Notes under the pieces: generated by a model
Database searches by the model: none
What the model saw: only the letters and a program-made list of their open reading frames with translations
What the model was told of the DNA's origin: nothing
Shown here: positions 8,896 through 17,234 of the stretch, one piece after another
Position numbering within the stretch: the stretch's first letter is position 1
Layout of the letters: each line of letters opens with the position of its first letter
Source of the DNA: Caballeronia ptereochthonis
Lineage (GTDB): Bacteria > Pseudomonadota > Gammaproteobacteria > Burkholderiales > Burkholderiaceae
Assembly: GCF_001545075.1 (NCBI RefSeq)
Contig: NZ_FCOB02000010.1
Coordinates: forward strand, 62,001 to 126,000
Direction of reading: 5' to 3'
Length of the DNA stretch: 64,000 nt
Program-made: the position numbers and the translations under genes

Positions 8896-9813
8896 TCAGG
8901 CGCTGGACATGGATCTGAATCGAGCCTCCGCGTATTCCATGAACAATCGAGCGGGCACGGTCAATTGATTTCGCTTCAGCCACGCAGCCACGAGTCCTGA
9001 ACGGGCAACCGATTCCGCGATCTCGACCGCGACGACTTCGCGGCCGTCATAGGTGGTCGGCGCGTGCGGACGCGTGACGAGAAGCGAGTATCCGAATCCC
9101 TGACCCACCATGCCGCGAACCAGTTCGAGCGATGGAGAGCTGAATCCCACTTTCGGGCTCAAGCCGTAAGGTTCGAACAGACCGACGAAATAGTCCTTGC
9201 TCGGCGTCACATCGAGCAGAATCAACGGCTCATCGCACAGATCGAAGAGGCTTGCCTTATCGGCGCCGGCGAGCCGATGAGTCGCCGGTAACAAGGCATA
9301 CGGAGGTTGCCCGGGCGTCAGCAAGTGCGTGGAGAACGTATCGTCGAGTCCAAGCTCGTACACCAGGACCAGATCGAATCGACCTTTCCCCAGCCCTTGC
9401 AAGAGCTCCTCCTGATCGCCGTCTCGCACTCTGATTTCGATGCCGGGATACACGGCGTTGAACCCGCGAATCAGACTCGGCAGGTACAGCGGCGCGAAAG
9501 TCTCGAAACATCCAATGTCGACTCGGCCAGATGACACGTCTCCATCGGCGAGCGCGTTCTGCTCGAATTCGTGCGCTGACTTGAGCAGTGCCTTGGCGCG
9601 CTCGTAGAATCTCGCGCCGGCCGGCGTCAACGAGATTCCCTGCGCGTGGTGCCGAATGATGAGTTGCGTGCCGAAGCCTTCTTCGAGTCCTTTGATGGCG
9701 ACCGAGATCGACGGCTGCGCGATATAAAGCTTTCGCGACGCCTCGGCGACGCTTCCGTTGTCCACCGTTGCGACGAAATATTTTAGTTGGCGCAACGTGA
9801 AGGAAGATGACAT
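8896..9813 (-). CDS. LysR family transcriptional regulator (LysR-B)
   Basis: A 305-aa regulator with an N-terminal winged helix (LRQLKYFVATVDNGSVAEASRKLYIAQPSIS) and an effector-binding domain. It is clearly related to LysR-A at 2202. It is divergent from the second Rieske gene at 10042, with 228 bp between the two starts. That interval holds the shared 16-mer (9937-9952) and a separate inverted repeat (9825-9859) close to its own start. Control of the Rieske 2/3-reductase operon, with autoregulation, is the likely role (inference). Confidence 0.9.
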   Translation of the reverse strand: MSSSFTLRQLKYFVATVDNGSVAEASRKLYIAQPSISVAIKGLEEGFGTQLIIRHHAQGISLTPAGARFYERAKALLKSAHEFEQNALADGDVSSGRVDIGCFETFAPLYLPSLIRGFNAVYPGIEIRVRDGDQEELLQGLGKGRFDLVLVYELGLDDTFSTHLLTPGQPPYALLPATHRLAGADKASLFDLCDEPLILLDVTPSKDYFVGLFEPYGLSPKVGFSSPSLELVRGMVGQGFGYSLLVTRPHAPTTYDGREVVAVEIAESVARSGLVAAWLKRNQLTVPARLFMEYAEARFRSMSSA

Positions 9814-9824
9814 AGGTGATCGCG

Positions 9825-9859
9825 ATGCTTTTATTCACATCATCTTAAAGCATAAAAGC
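9825..9859. promoter_or_regulatory. inverted repeat near LysR-B start
   Basis: GCTTTTAT at 9827-9834 is exactly complementary to ATAAAAGC at 9852-9859, and ATGCTTT (9825-9831) pairs with AAAGCAT (9847-9853). The repeat lies 11-46 nt upstream of the LysR-B start on the minus strand. This is a typical place for an autoregulatory LysR site, but no protein binding can be shown from sequence. Confidence 0.4.
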
Positions 9860-9936
9860 GGCCGGCATGTTTCGGCCGGGCGAAGACACCGGTTTGCAGA
9901 GCATCACCTGCATAGGAGGAAACTGGGAGGCACATT

Positions 9937-9952
9937 GAAAAACAATGTTTTC
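9937..9952. promoter_or_regulatory. candidate LysR operator, copy 2
   Basis: GAAAAACAATGTTTTC matches the 16-mer before Rieske gene 1 (3191-3206) at all but three positions: its two end bases differ in a way that keeps the symmetry, and one inner base differs. It ends 89 nt upstream of the start of Rieske gene 2. The near-identical distances in the two promoters make a shared control site likely. Confidence 0.5.
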
Positions 9953-10041
9953 CTCGATGTTTTGACGAGTTTATTTTATGAGTGTCGGCAGTCTGTCGAA
10001 GCAGGCGGCATTGCAGGCGTTCACCATATCGAGGGGAAGAC

Positions 10042-11196
10042 ATGGCGTCAAACACCAATCCGGATGCTGCCTTGGCGATCGCCGAGCTGAATATGACCTG
10101 CGCTCGTCCCTTTGATGATGCGCGCGCGATGCCTCCGCAGGTGTATACGCAAGCGTCGTTTCTCGAAGTGGAGCAGCAGACGATCTTCCAGCGCGAATGG
10201 CAATGCGTCGGTCGCGTGAGCGCGCTAGCGAGGGCCGGCGATTACTTGACCGCGGATATTGGCGGGCAGCCCGTCGTCGTGATCAGGGGAAGCGATGATT
10301 CGCTGCACGCGTACTCCAACGTCTGCCTGCACCGGATGTCCGTGCTCCTGGAAGGGCGCGGGAACGTCAGGACGATTGTCTGTCCTTATCACGCGTGGAG
10401 CTACACGCTCGCGGGCGAACTTCGGGCCGCACCGCTGATGGATCGCCAGGCCGGCTTCTGCAAGGAAGCCTACCGCTTGCCGAAGATCCGCTGCGAAACC
10501 TGGCAAGGCTGGATCTACGTGACGCTGAACCCCGACACGCGCCCGCTCAGCGAGCATCTGGCTGAACTCTCCGCGCTGATTGCGCCGTACGAGATGGGCA
10601 ATTATGTCGAGACGTTCTACGAGGAGCATGTCTGGGACACCAACTGGAAAATCCTCGCGGAAAATTTCATGGAGAGTTACCACCTGCCGATGCTCCACAG
10701 GGCAACCGTGGGTCCGCATTCGAAGCTGGAGGAAATGGAGTGCCCGCCGGGGCACGACGCGTTCAACTACCATTGGATCACCAAAGAGGCGACGTTACCC
10801 ATAGGAAACGCGCATCCGGATAACACGAGGCTGGAAGGTCACTGGCGCAAGACGACCGCGCTGATCGCCATCTATCCGAGTCATCTGATCACGCTCACAC
10901 CCGGCTACTTCTGGTATCTGATTCTTCAGCCGCGCGGCGTAGATCAGGTTCACATTCGCTTCGGCGGCGGGCTCTCGCCTGAATTCGTCTCCGATCCGAG
11001 TGGACGCGAATACATGAAAACGCTCAAGGCCTTGCTCGATAAAGTCAACGCGGAAGACCGCAGAGGCGTCGAAGCTGTTTTCCGTGGTTTGCATGCGCCG
11101 CTCGCGAAACCGGGCCACCTCAGTCCGTTGGAGCGACCGAACTACGACTTTGCGCGCTATCTTGGACAACGGGTTTCGGATGAAAATCGCGCATAG
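10042..11196 (+). CDS. Rieske non-heme iron oxygenase, alpha subunit (copy 2)
   Basis: A 384-aa close paralogue of the oxygenase at 3303; they share long identical blocks, such as ETFYEEHVWDTNWKILAENF. Rieske ligands are C95, H97, C114 and H117. The mononuclear iron centre has H214 and H219, with Glu211 again at the bridging position. The start is ATG 10042, preceded by GAGGGGAAG; an upstream in-frame start at 9982 is less likely because it would overlap the promoter and extends beyond the paralogue. It is the first gene of a Rieske 2-Rieske 3-reductase operon. Its role next to copy 1 may be broader substrate range or a second N-demethylation step (inference). Confidence 0.9.
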   Translation: MASNTNPDAALAIAELNMTCARPFDDARAMPPQVYTQASFLEVEQQTIFQREWQCVGRVSALARAGDYLTADIGGQPVVVIRGSDDSLHAYSNVCLHRMSVLLEGRGNVRTIVCPYHAWSYTLAGELRAAPLMDRQAGFCKEAYRLPKIRCETWQGWIYVTLNPDTRPLSEHLAELSALIAPYEMGNYVETFYEEHVWDTNWKILAENFMESYHLPMLHRATVGPHSKLEEMECPPGHDAFNYHWITKEATLPIGNAHPDNTRLEGHWRKTTALIAIYPSHLITLTPGYFWYLILQPRGVDQVHIRFGGGLSPEFVSDPSGREYMKTLKALLDKVNAEDRRGVEAVFRGLHAPLAKPGHLSPLERPNYDFARYLGQRVSDENRA

Positions 11197-11274
11197 AAGA
11201 GTCTTTGCTCCGGCTCAGCCAGCTTGTGTCTGGGCAGCCTGGTCGTCTGCAACCGTTCAGGAGAGAGGGTCGTG

Positions 11275-12426
11275 ATGAATGTGCCAGCGTCTCTATTTGC
11301 CGATACGCTTCCGCCGCGCGACCGATCTCTGCTGGATACGCTATCGGCATTATCGCGGTCCGGGGATCGGGCGACGCACGGCATGCCCGGAGCGTTCTAC
11401 ACGTCCGCCCACTTCGCTGAGCTCGAGCGTCAACGCGTCTTTCGACGCACTTGGGTTTGCATTGGCCACGTCGGGGAAATCCCCAAGAACGGCGACTACT
11501 TCACGACTGAAATGGTCGGAGAGCCGTTGCTGGTTCAGCGTGACGCGCAGGGCGAGGTTCATGTGCTCGCGAACGTGTGCCGACATCGCGGCAATCTGGT
11601 TGCAGTCGGCCGTGGAAATGCGCGAGTTCACGCCTGCGCGTATCACGCATGGAGCTACGAGCTCGACGGCAAGCTGAAACGTGCTCCGCTGATGCAAGCC
11701 TGCAAGGATCTCGACGCAGCGCGATGCGCGCTGCCCAAGATTAACTCGACGATCTGGCAGAACTTCATCTTCGTGAACATCGATGGCAACGCTGCGCCGC
11801 TCAGCGAAGCGCTTCGCCCTCTCGAGGCTCACATACACAACTATCACAATGAGGATCGCGAGCTTTATCACTTCCAGGAGGAGGTGTGGCGCACAAACTG
11901 GAAATGCCTGGCGGAAAACTTCATGGAGGGCTATCACCTCAACGCCACTCATCCGCGAACCCTGAGGCCCGTGACGCCGACCGAGCTGTGCGAATACGTG
12001 CCCGGGAACGGGTACTTCTCGGCCTATCGCGCGCACTACACGCCCGAGTCGCCGCAGCGCACGCCGTTTCACGAGGACCTCACGCAGGGCGAGCGTCGAT
12101 CCAGCTTTCTCTTCAGCGTCTTTCCCAATCTCGTCGTCACGTACATGCCTCATCAGACGATCTATCTTTGTCTGAGGCCCGCGGCAACCGATCAAGTCGC
12201 GCTGAAGTGGGGTATCGCCGGACACGAGCGCGCGCCCGGTCAGGACAGCATCGAACGATACGTTGCGTTCGCCAACTCGTTCAATGCCGAAGACCGCACG
12301 AAGCTGGAAACGCTGCAGAAAGGACTCGGCTCGACTTTCTATTCGCCGGGACCGCTCGCAGCGGAGAATCTGGAGGGCACGCTTCGAGACTTCTACAGCT
12401 TCATGGCATACCGTATCTGCGACTGA
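11275..12426 (+). CDS. Rieske non-heme iron oxygenase, alpha subunit (third, divergent)
   Basis: A 383-aa oxygenase of the same family but clearly different from copies 1 and 2. Rieske ligands are C102, H104, C121 and H124. The catalytic motif is NWKCLAENFMEGYHLNATH with bridging Glu218 and iron ligands H221 and H226. The start is ATG 11275 behind AGGAGAGAGGG; a TTG at 11224 is in frame but has no such site. It is followed after 8 nt by the reductase gene, which makes these two the most likely dedicated pair. The Glu bridge again points to amine-type substrates rather than aromatic rings (inference). Confidence 0.9.
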   Translation: MNVPASLFADTLPPRDRSLLDTLSALSRSGDRATHGMPGAFYTSAHFAELERQRVFRRTWVCIGHVGEIPKNGDYFTTEMVGEPLLVQRDAQGEVHVLANVCRHRGNLVAVGRGNARVHACAYHAWSYELDGKLKRAPLMQACKDLDAARCALPKINSTIWQNFIFVNIDGNAAPLSEALRPLEAHIHNYHNEDRELYHFQEEVWRTNWKCLAENFMEGYHLNATHPRTLRPVTPTELCEYVPGNGYFSAYRAHYTPESPQRTPFHEDLTQGERRSSFLFSVFPNLVVTYMPHQTIYLCLRPAATDQVALKWGIAGHERAPGQDSIERYVAFANSFNAEDRTKLETLQKGLGSTFYSPGPLAAENLEGTLRDFYSFMAYRICD

Positions 12427-12434
12427 TTCCGAAC

Positions 12435-13391
12435 ATGCATTCCGCCACTTTCACCGTCATCGTCGACAAGGTTCGCGTCGAAGCGATGGACACCGTCAGC
12501 ATCGAATTGCGTTCTTCAGATTCCAGTCCCTTGCCGTCCTTCGATGCCGGCTCGCATATCAGTTTGCATCTGCCGAATGGCATCGTGCGAAGTTACTCGC
12601 TCGTCAATGCGACAGGCAACCGTGATCGATATGTCCTCGGCGTGCTTCGTGCGCGCGACAGTCAGGGGGGTTCGGCTTTCGTCCACGAGAAATTGCGCGT
12701 GGGTGATGCTCTCGCGATATCGGCGCCGCGCAACAACTTTCCGCTGGATGAAACCGGCGAGCGGTTCGTTCTGGTCGCAGGCGGTATCGGGATCACGGCG
12801 ATCTACAGCATGGCGCAACGGCTCGTCGCACTCGGCAAATCGGTGGACATGCTCTATTGCTGTCGTTCGCGCGAGCACGCGGCGTGGCTCGATTCCATCC
12901 AGGCGCTCGGCATTCCGCTGAAGCTGCATTTCGATGCGCAACATGGAGGCCCACCTGACCTGCGGGGCTTTCTCGACGAACGCGATCCTGAAACGAGATT
13001 TTATTGTTGCGGTCCCACACCGATGCTGAGTGCATTCGAACGCGCATGCGCCGATCACGGCTACACGCACGCTCATATCGAACGGTTTTCCGCGGACCCG
13101 AATGCCGTCAAGGAAGCGAGCAACGCGGGATATGAAGTCCAGCTCGTGCGAAGCCGAAAACTGGTGCGCGTCGAACCCGGCGCGCGCCTGCTCGATGTTC
13201 TTCGCGCGGCGGGCGCCGACGTGCCGTCAAGCTGCGAACAGGGCGTCTGCGGTACTTGCGAGCTATCGGTCATCGAGGGAGAGATCGACCACCGTGACAG
13301 TGTTCTGAGCGAGACCGAGCGCGCGGAGGGCAAAACGATGATGGTCTGTGTCTCCAGTTGCAAGGGCGGCCGCCTGGTCCTCGATTGCTGA
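12435..13391 (+). CDS. flavin/2Fe-2S oxidoreductase (Rieske oxygenase reductase, PDR family)
   Basis: A 318-aa reductase with a flavin-binding barrel (RSYSLVN near residue 54), an NAD(P)-binding domain (VAGGIGITAIYS) and a C-terminal plant-type ferredoxin domain with C-x4-C-x2-C (SCEQGVCGTCELS) and a fourth Cys in MVCVSS. This order is that of phthalate dioxygenase reductase, VanB and CntB. It carries electrons from NAD(P)H to the Rieske centres. It is the only reductase in the first 46 kb, so it may serve all three oxygenases. The start at 12435 lies 8 nt after the previous stop. Confidence 0.92.
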   Translation: MHSATFTVIVDKVRVEAMDTVSIELRSSDSSPLPSFDAGSHISLHLPNGIVRSYSLVNATGNRDRYVLGVLRARDSQGGSAFVHEKLRVGDALAISAPRNNFPLDETGERFVLVAGGIGITAIYSMAQRLVALGKSVDMLYCCRSREHAAWLDSIQALGIPLKLHFDAQHGGPPDLRGFLDERDPETRFYCCGPTPMLSAFERACADHGYTHAHIERFSADPNAVKEASNAGYEVQLVRSRKLVRVEPGARLLDVLRAAGADVPSSCEQGVCGTCELSVIEGEIDHRDSVLSETERAEGKTMMVCVSSCKGGRLVLDC

Positions 13392-13413
13392 GCAGGCCGC
13401 CTCCGGAGCACGA

Positions 13414-14205
13414 TCAGACGACGAACGGAAATTCCTCCTCCGGCAGCGGATCCCCCGGAGCCAGCCGTTCGGCAAGGTGGCGGTAGGGAGGCGATGTCTC
13501 GCCACCTCGGTCCACATACACCGCGTTGTCGCCGAGCCAACGAAACGACACCACGCGCCGGGAAACGGACCCGGAACGATTTCCTGGCGCGCCGTGCACT
13601 GTGAGATAGTTGAAGGCGACCGCATCGCCGGGCTTCAGATCCCAGCCGAGAATTTCGTAGTCGCTTCGATGTCCTTCGATGTCCGGCATTTCTTCGAGTT
13701 CGCCAGTGCTGCGGTCATAAGCGACGCCCGTAAACTTCCGCGGCTGAAAAAGCTTTCCCCAGCGATGCGAGCCAGCGACGAACTCGAGCGTGGTTTCGCG
13801 CGGCACTGGATCGAGCGGCACCCACATGCTCACCGACTGCTCGGCGCTCACGCAATAGTACGGCTCGTCGTGATGCCAGGGCGTGACCTTGTCCGCGCCC
13901 GCCTCCTTGACGAGCACGTGCTCGTGGAAGATTCGCGCGCGCTTCGAGGCCATCAGCTCTTTTGCGATGCTGCCGGCGGGGCTTTCCTCCACGAACCGAC
14001 GAAACGGCTCGATGCGCTGCCAGTTGCAATAGTCTCCGAAGAACCGTCCCGATGCCGTGCCCTTGGTATAGTCGCGAAAGTCAGGTCCAGGGTGCTTCTC
14101 ATTGAAGTCCACGCCATCGCGCAGCAGGTCCACCCACTCAGTGAACACGCCGCGCAAGACGGTCACGCCATCGCGTGCAAACGCCTCTCGCTCTGCCTTC
14201 AACAT
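13414..14205 (-). CDS. phytanoyl-CoA dioxygenase (PhyH) family protein
   Basis: A 263-aa Fe(II)/2-oxoglutarate-dependent oxygenase. The iron-binding HxD is in TPWHHDEPYYC; the distal His is in TVHGAPGNRS, and the Arg after it fits the 2-oxoglutarate-binding residue. ATG 14205 is chosen over the upstream in-frame start at 14250 because GAGAG precedes it. It converges on the reductase gene with a 22-nt gap. Bacterial PhyH proteins hydroxylate diverse small molecules (ectoine hydroxylase belongs here), so a role in the same amine pathway is possible but not shown. Confidence 0.88.
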   Translation of the reverse strand: MLKAEREAFARDGVTVLRGVFTEWVDLLRDGVDFNEKHPGPDFRDYTKGTASGRFFGDYCNWQRIEPFRRFVEESPAGSIAKELMASKRARIFHEHVLVKEAGADKVTPWHHDEPYYCVSAEQSVSMWVPLDPVPRETTLEFVAGSHRWGKLFQPRKFTGVAYDRSTGELEEMPDIEGHRSDYEILGWDLKPGDAVAFNYLTVHGAPGNRSGSVSRRVVSFRWLGDNAVYVDRGGETSPPYRHLAERLAPGDPLPEEEFPFVV

Positions 14206-14524
14206 GCTTCTCTCCCGTTTGGAATTGTCGATGCAGGTTGAGCATGACATGACATATTGCCTCGTGAAATTATCAAAAATCTATAGCCGAGGAAGCAAAT
14301 TTGTATCTTGCCGCGATGACCGCAACGAGTTCACGGTAGATTGTTGAAGACTGAAAGTCGCCGCGAGCGCGCGTGAGGATTTGTTACGGATCGCCTGCTC
14401 CCCTGTCCGCCCCTGGTGTGAGAACACCCAGTGGTCTTCCACGCTTGCCGCTGATGGGTGGAATAGCCTCGACCAGCGCCTGGAGTTGGGTCACGTCGTT
14501 GTGGTTCGCGCCGGTCCGTATCAC

Positions 14525-14818
14525 CGCGAGCGAGATGTCCCGCGCTTCGGTGATGAGGTGGTGATTGCCTCCTCGCTCATCGCGACCGAAAAAATTTCAG
14601 CTTCAGCGATGGACGAAGTCCTGCCCGGACGTCGCGTGTATTCGGACACCAAGCGGAATCGCTGGTACTTCAGGCCGTCGCCTGAGGGAGACAAAATCTT
14701 GTTTGGTGCGAGGCCACGCGCCTGGGCGAAGATCATCGAGGAAGCTGCGTCTTCGCTTCGCGGGGCCCTGATGCAGGTCGTTTCGCAACTGAAGTCAGTC
14801 CGCGTGTCGCATTGCTGA
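14525..14818 (+). pseudogene. remnant of FAD-dependent amine/D-amino-acid oxidase-like protein
   Basis: One frame encodes PRFGDEVVIASSLIATEKIS, then LPGRRVYSDTKRNRWYFRPS and EGDKILFGAR, ending QLKSVRVSHC and a stop. These match the central-to-late part of DadA/gamma-glutamylputrescine-oxidase-like flavoproteins (usual pattern: SFIIATEPL ... VSDTKRLLYYFRLSPDGR..LFGGR ... GVRVSHAWGG). The N-terminal FAD-binding half and the C-terminal domain are missing, and the frame stops at the SHAW position. This is a decayed gene, and it fits the amine theme of the island to its left. Confidence 0.65.
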
Positions 14819-15248
14819 AAAGGCTACCTAGCCATGATCAATGATCATTTGCAACACCTTGAGGGCAGCAAGCATGCGTTCTCGGCCGGCACTCGATCAA
14901 TGGATGTATGACGGACCTGAAAACCGGGTGCCGTTCGATCTCGGCGCGACGCCGCCACGCCATGCATGTGCGATTGATAACTGGGCACGATGTCTCAGCC
15001 CGCTCCAATGAAGCAAGTGCCTACCGGGGCCACGAACCGAATTGGCTGAATAACCCAATATGCGGGACGACCCGAATTGCCGCAGGCCATTGCCGCGTCC
15101 TAAGATCAAATCCCGCTGCTAACGCAGCCCGAGGTACCCCCGGTGATGCGTCGTGATACGAGAGCGCTGAAGACGGTCGGCCAACGACCCGATCGACAGT
15201 AGTCGACGCAGACCTAAATACATTTATTCGAACGATCGGGAGACAGGT
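14819..15248. other. 430-bp interval with no recognisable gene
   Basis: I see no credible coding frame here. The interval contains a 15-bp palindrome (ATGATCAATGATCAT, 14834-14848) and, at its right end, the ribosome-binding site GGGAGACAGGT of the next small gene. It is probably the left part of a decayed region. Confidence 0.5.
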
Positions 15249-15443
15249 ATGCTCAGCGCCCATGAATTCGCGACACTCATGCTGGTCAAGGATGCCGCGG
15301 ATCAGATCATCGACCGCCACGAGCTCGATACCTTGCTGGAACGCCAGTTGGTCGCCATGGAGCAACTGGTGAACGGGGCTACACTGCCCCGAATCACGGA
15401 GCATGGCGATTCACTGCTGCGTGCAGTGCGTCGTATCCACTGA
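15249..15443 (+). CDS. small conserved-type hypothetical protein (64 aa)
   Basis: A 64-aa soluble, acidic-to-neutral protein starting MLSAHEFATLMLVKDAADQI, with a good GGGAGA site 8-9 nt upstream. It resembles short hypothetical proteins common in Burkholderia-group genomes. It has no membrane segment, signal or known domain. The mid part (ELDTLLERQLVAMEQLV) is likely helical. Function unknown. It sits alone between decayed genes. Confidence 0.6.
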   Translation: MLSAHEFATLMLVKDAADQIIDRHELDTLLERQLVAMEQLVNGATLPRITEHGDSLLRAVRRIH

Positions 15444-15508
15444 GTTGTCGTCGAGTCCCGGGCAAGCGTCGCTGGCAATCATCGGCCGGAGTGTCCTCGC
15501 ACGTCGCA

Positions 15509-15809
15509 TCAGACGAGAAGCTTGTCGAGCGTGATCGGCGAACCGCGTACGCGCTTGCCTGTCGCATGCCAGATTGCAATCGCGACGGCCGCCGCCACGC
15601 CAGCGCTCCAATTTCGCCCAGGCCTTGGCACCGAGCGGACTGACTACGTCATCCTATTCGTCGAAGAAAATCACGACGATGTTGTGAACGTCGGCGTTGA
15701 CCGGCACGTGATACCAGGACAGGTTGTAATTTATCTGCCGGTCGAACTCGCGGTCGTACTGTTCGTGCTCGTGCAGCGCCGTGCTGTGGGCGCGAATCGA
15801 CCACACACC
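15509..15809 (-). pseudogene. remnant of xanthine-dehydrogenase-type molybdopterin-binding subunit (C-terminal end)
   Basis: On the minus strand three successive frames together spell the end of an aldehyde/xanthine oxidoreductase large subunit: LHEHEQYDREFDRQINYNLS-WYHVPVNADVHNI..FFDE, then a TAG stop (15654-15656), DDVVSPLGAK, a frame change, GLGEIGA, another frame change, and GVAAAVAIAIWHATGKRVRG-SPITLDKLL. The intact family reads DVHNIEVIFVDEHDDVVNPLGAKGLGEIGAVGVAAAVANAV. So one nonsense codon and two apparent single-base losses lie within 100 bp. Everything upstream of this C-terminal part is missing. Confidence 0.75.
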
Positions 15810-16121
15810 TGCCGTTCAGCGAGCAGGTACGTCGCCGCTACACCAACCAAAATCTGACGGACGACATACGCGCGCGATTCGGCTTTGCGGCCGCTAGTCG
15901 ATCGGCAGCGTCAAGCGGCGACTACCCATATTCAACGGTGAAATCGACCCGCAGCTGCCACCGAATTGGCATCGTCTCAACGGCAACTATCAAGTGTGAA
16001 GCGGCCTAAAATGCGCTCCATCTTGATGGCATTCATGGCCGCAGCACGCCGCGTGTCGTTGGACGAAATGGGTACGCCACGTGCTGGCTCGCTTGTGTCA
16101 CGTTTAAACTCGGAAGCGCAG

Positions 16122-16415
16122 ATGGAAATCAATACCACCGAGTGGTTCCCCTTGGACAGATATGCACCGGCTCGCGACGGCTGGTATGAAGTCAAGCTCA
16201 CAAGCGGAGAAACGGCATTCTCCCGCTTTGTCGACGGGCATTGGACCGAGCAGCCCATACTCGTCTTCACGCACTGGCGTGGCCTGAGCGCGGATCCGGG
16301 CATCTCGCCGGACACCGAACACATGGACGCGCAGGCCGCCGCCGCGCAAGGCGTACGAGCGGTGTGGAACGCGTTCTTTCCTGGGATTGAAGGGACAAAT
16401 CCGTCCGAGGAATGA
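16122..16415 (+). CDS. hypothetical protein (97 aa)
   Basis: The likely start is ATG 16122 with GGAAG 6-10 nt before it, giving MEINTTEWFPLDRYAPARDG and a total of 97 aa. The middle (WYEVKLTSGETAFSRFVDGH) looks like a small beta-rich fold. An upstream in-frame start at 15966 would add 52 poorly folded residues and is rejected. There is no signal peptide or membrane segment. I do not recognise a function. Confidence 0.65.
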   Translation: MEINTTEWFPLDRYAPARDGWYEVKLTSGETAFSRFVDGHWTEQPILVFTHWRGLSADPGISPDTEHMDAQAAAAQGVRAVWNAFFPGIEGTNPSEE

Positions 16416-16602
16416 GCCTGTGGCGCATTTCGTTATCTACCTAGTGAACGCTGCCTGGAAAGCAAAGGTAGGGCCCTAGAGAGCTACGCGACGCAAGAGT
16501 TTGGGGATTTCCAGATTTCGGGGATGGGCAGAAATAGCCAGTTTGTTACACATCTTACCGCCGATGGCGGACGGCGTTACGAAAGCCTTTCGAAGCTGCG
16601 GT

Positions 16603-16608
16603 TATACT
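16603..16608 (+). promoter_or_regulatory. candidate -10 box for the glycine-zipper gene
   Basis: TATACT lies 32 nt before the ATG at 16640 and matches the sigma-70 -10 consensus at five of six bases. A clear -35 box at the usual 17-nt spacing is not visible. Confidence 0.35.
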
Positions 16609-16639
16609 CGGCGCCGTCTCAAAAACAAAGATCCGAACT

Positions 16640-17074
16640 ATGTCAAAGCGAACCATTCAGTTTGTTGCTATCGCGGTGCTCACGGCTGCGGTGTCGGTGC
16701 CGGCCATGGCCGGCGACATGAACAATGCGCTCGGCGGCGCACTCGGCGGTGTAGCTGGCGCAGCGCTGGGCGGCGCCGTAGGTGGCAGTACAGGCGCGGT
16801 GCTCGGCGGGGCCGTGGGCGGCGGCGCCGGCGGCGCGGTCACGTCGAACCGTCGCGAGCGCACGGGCGCCATCATCGGCGGCGCGCTGGGCGGCGGTGCG
16901 GGCACGGCCGCAGGCAATGCGATGGGCGGCCGTGGCGGCGGCCTGGTCGGCGCGGCGCTGGGCGGCGGCGCCGGCGCGGCGCTGGGCGGCAATGTTTCGC
17001 GCTCGAACTCCTACGCGGACGACCACAGCCGCGGCTACCACGGTAAGCGCCACAAACGTCACTACCACGACTGA
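16640..17074 (+). CDS. glycine-zipper exported protein
   Basis: A 144-aa protein with a Sec signal peptide (hydrophobic core AIAVLTAAVSVPAMA, cut near residue 24). The mature part is built from GGALGG/GGAVGG repeats, a glycine-zipper arrangement (YMGG-like group) usual in small outer-membrane-associated or periplasmic proteins. The C-terminus is rich in His, Arg and Lys (RGYHGKRHKRHYHD). Membrane interaction or helix packing is plausible. Function unknown. Its codon usage is heavily biased to GGC because of composition, so the repeats are protein-level and not DNA mobile repeats. Confidence 0.8.
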   Translation: MSKRTIQFVAIAVLTAAVSVPAMAGDMNNALGGALGGVAGAALGGAVGGSTGAVLGGAVGGGAGGAVTSNRRERTGAIIGGALGGGAGTAAGNAMGGRGGGLVGAALGGGAGAALGGNVSRSNSYADDHSRGYHGKRHKRHYHD

Positions 17075-17234
17075 GCCGTGAGCGTTGAACACAGCGCGGT
17101 TCCGGCGCGAGCCGGAGACCCGCGCGGCGCCTGCGATAAGTCATCGCGGCAGGCGGCGCGCATCAAAATCCGGATACGGGAAGGTTGAATGTAGTCTCGC
17201 GAATCCCCTACTTTCCGGCTGCGTCGACCTGCCC

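Noticed and set aside
14834..14848. Palindrome ATGATCAATGATCAT
   Set aside because: Symmetric, but it lies in decayed DNA with no nearby promoter or gene start that it could control.
15804..16001. Plus-strand frame reading HLPFSEQVRRRYTNQNLTDD
   Set aside because: It has no start codon or ribosome-binding site, overlaps the decayed molybdoenzyme remnant on the other strand, and I cannot match it to a family.
16720..16990. Repeated GGC-rich units resembling a DNA repeat array
   Set aside because: They encode glycine-zipper repeats in frame with a signal peptide; unit lengths are irregular, and it is not a CRISPR or mobile repeat.
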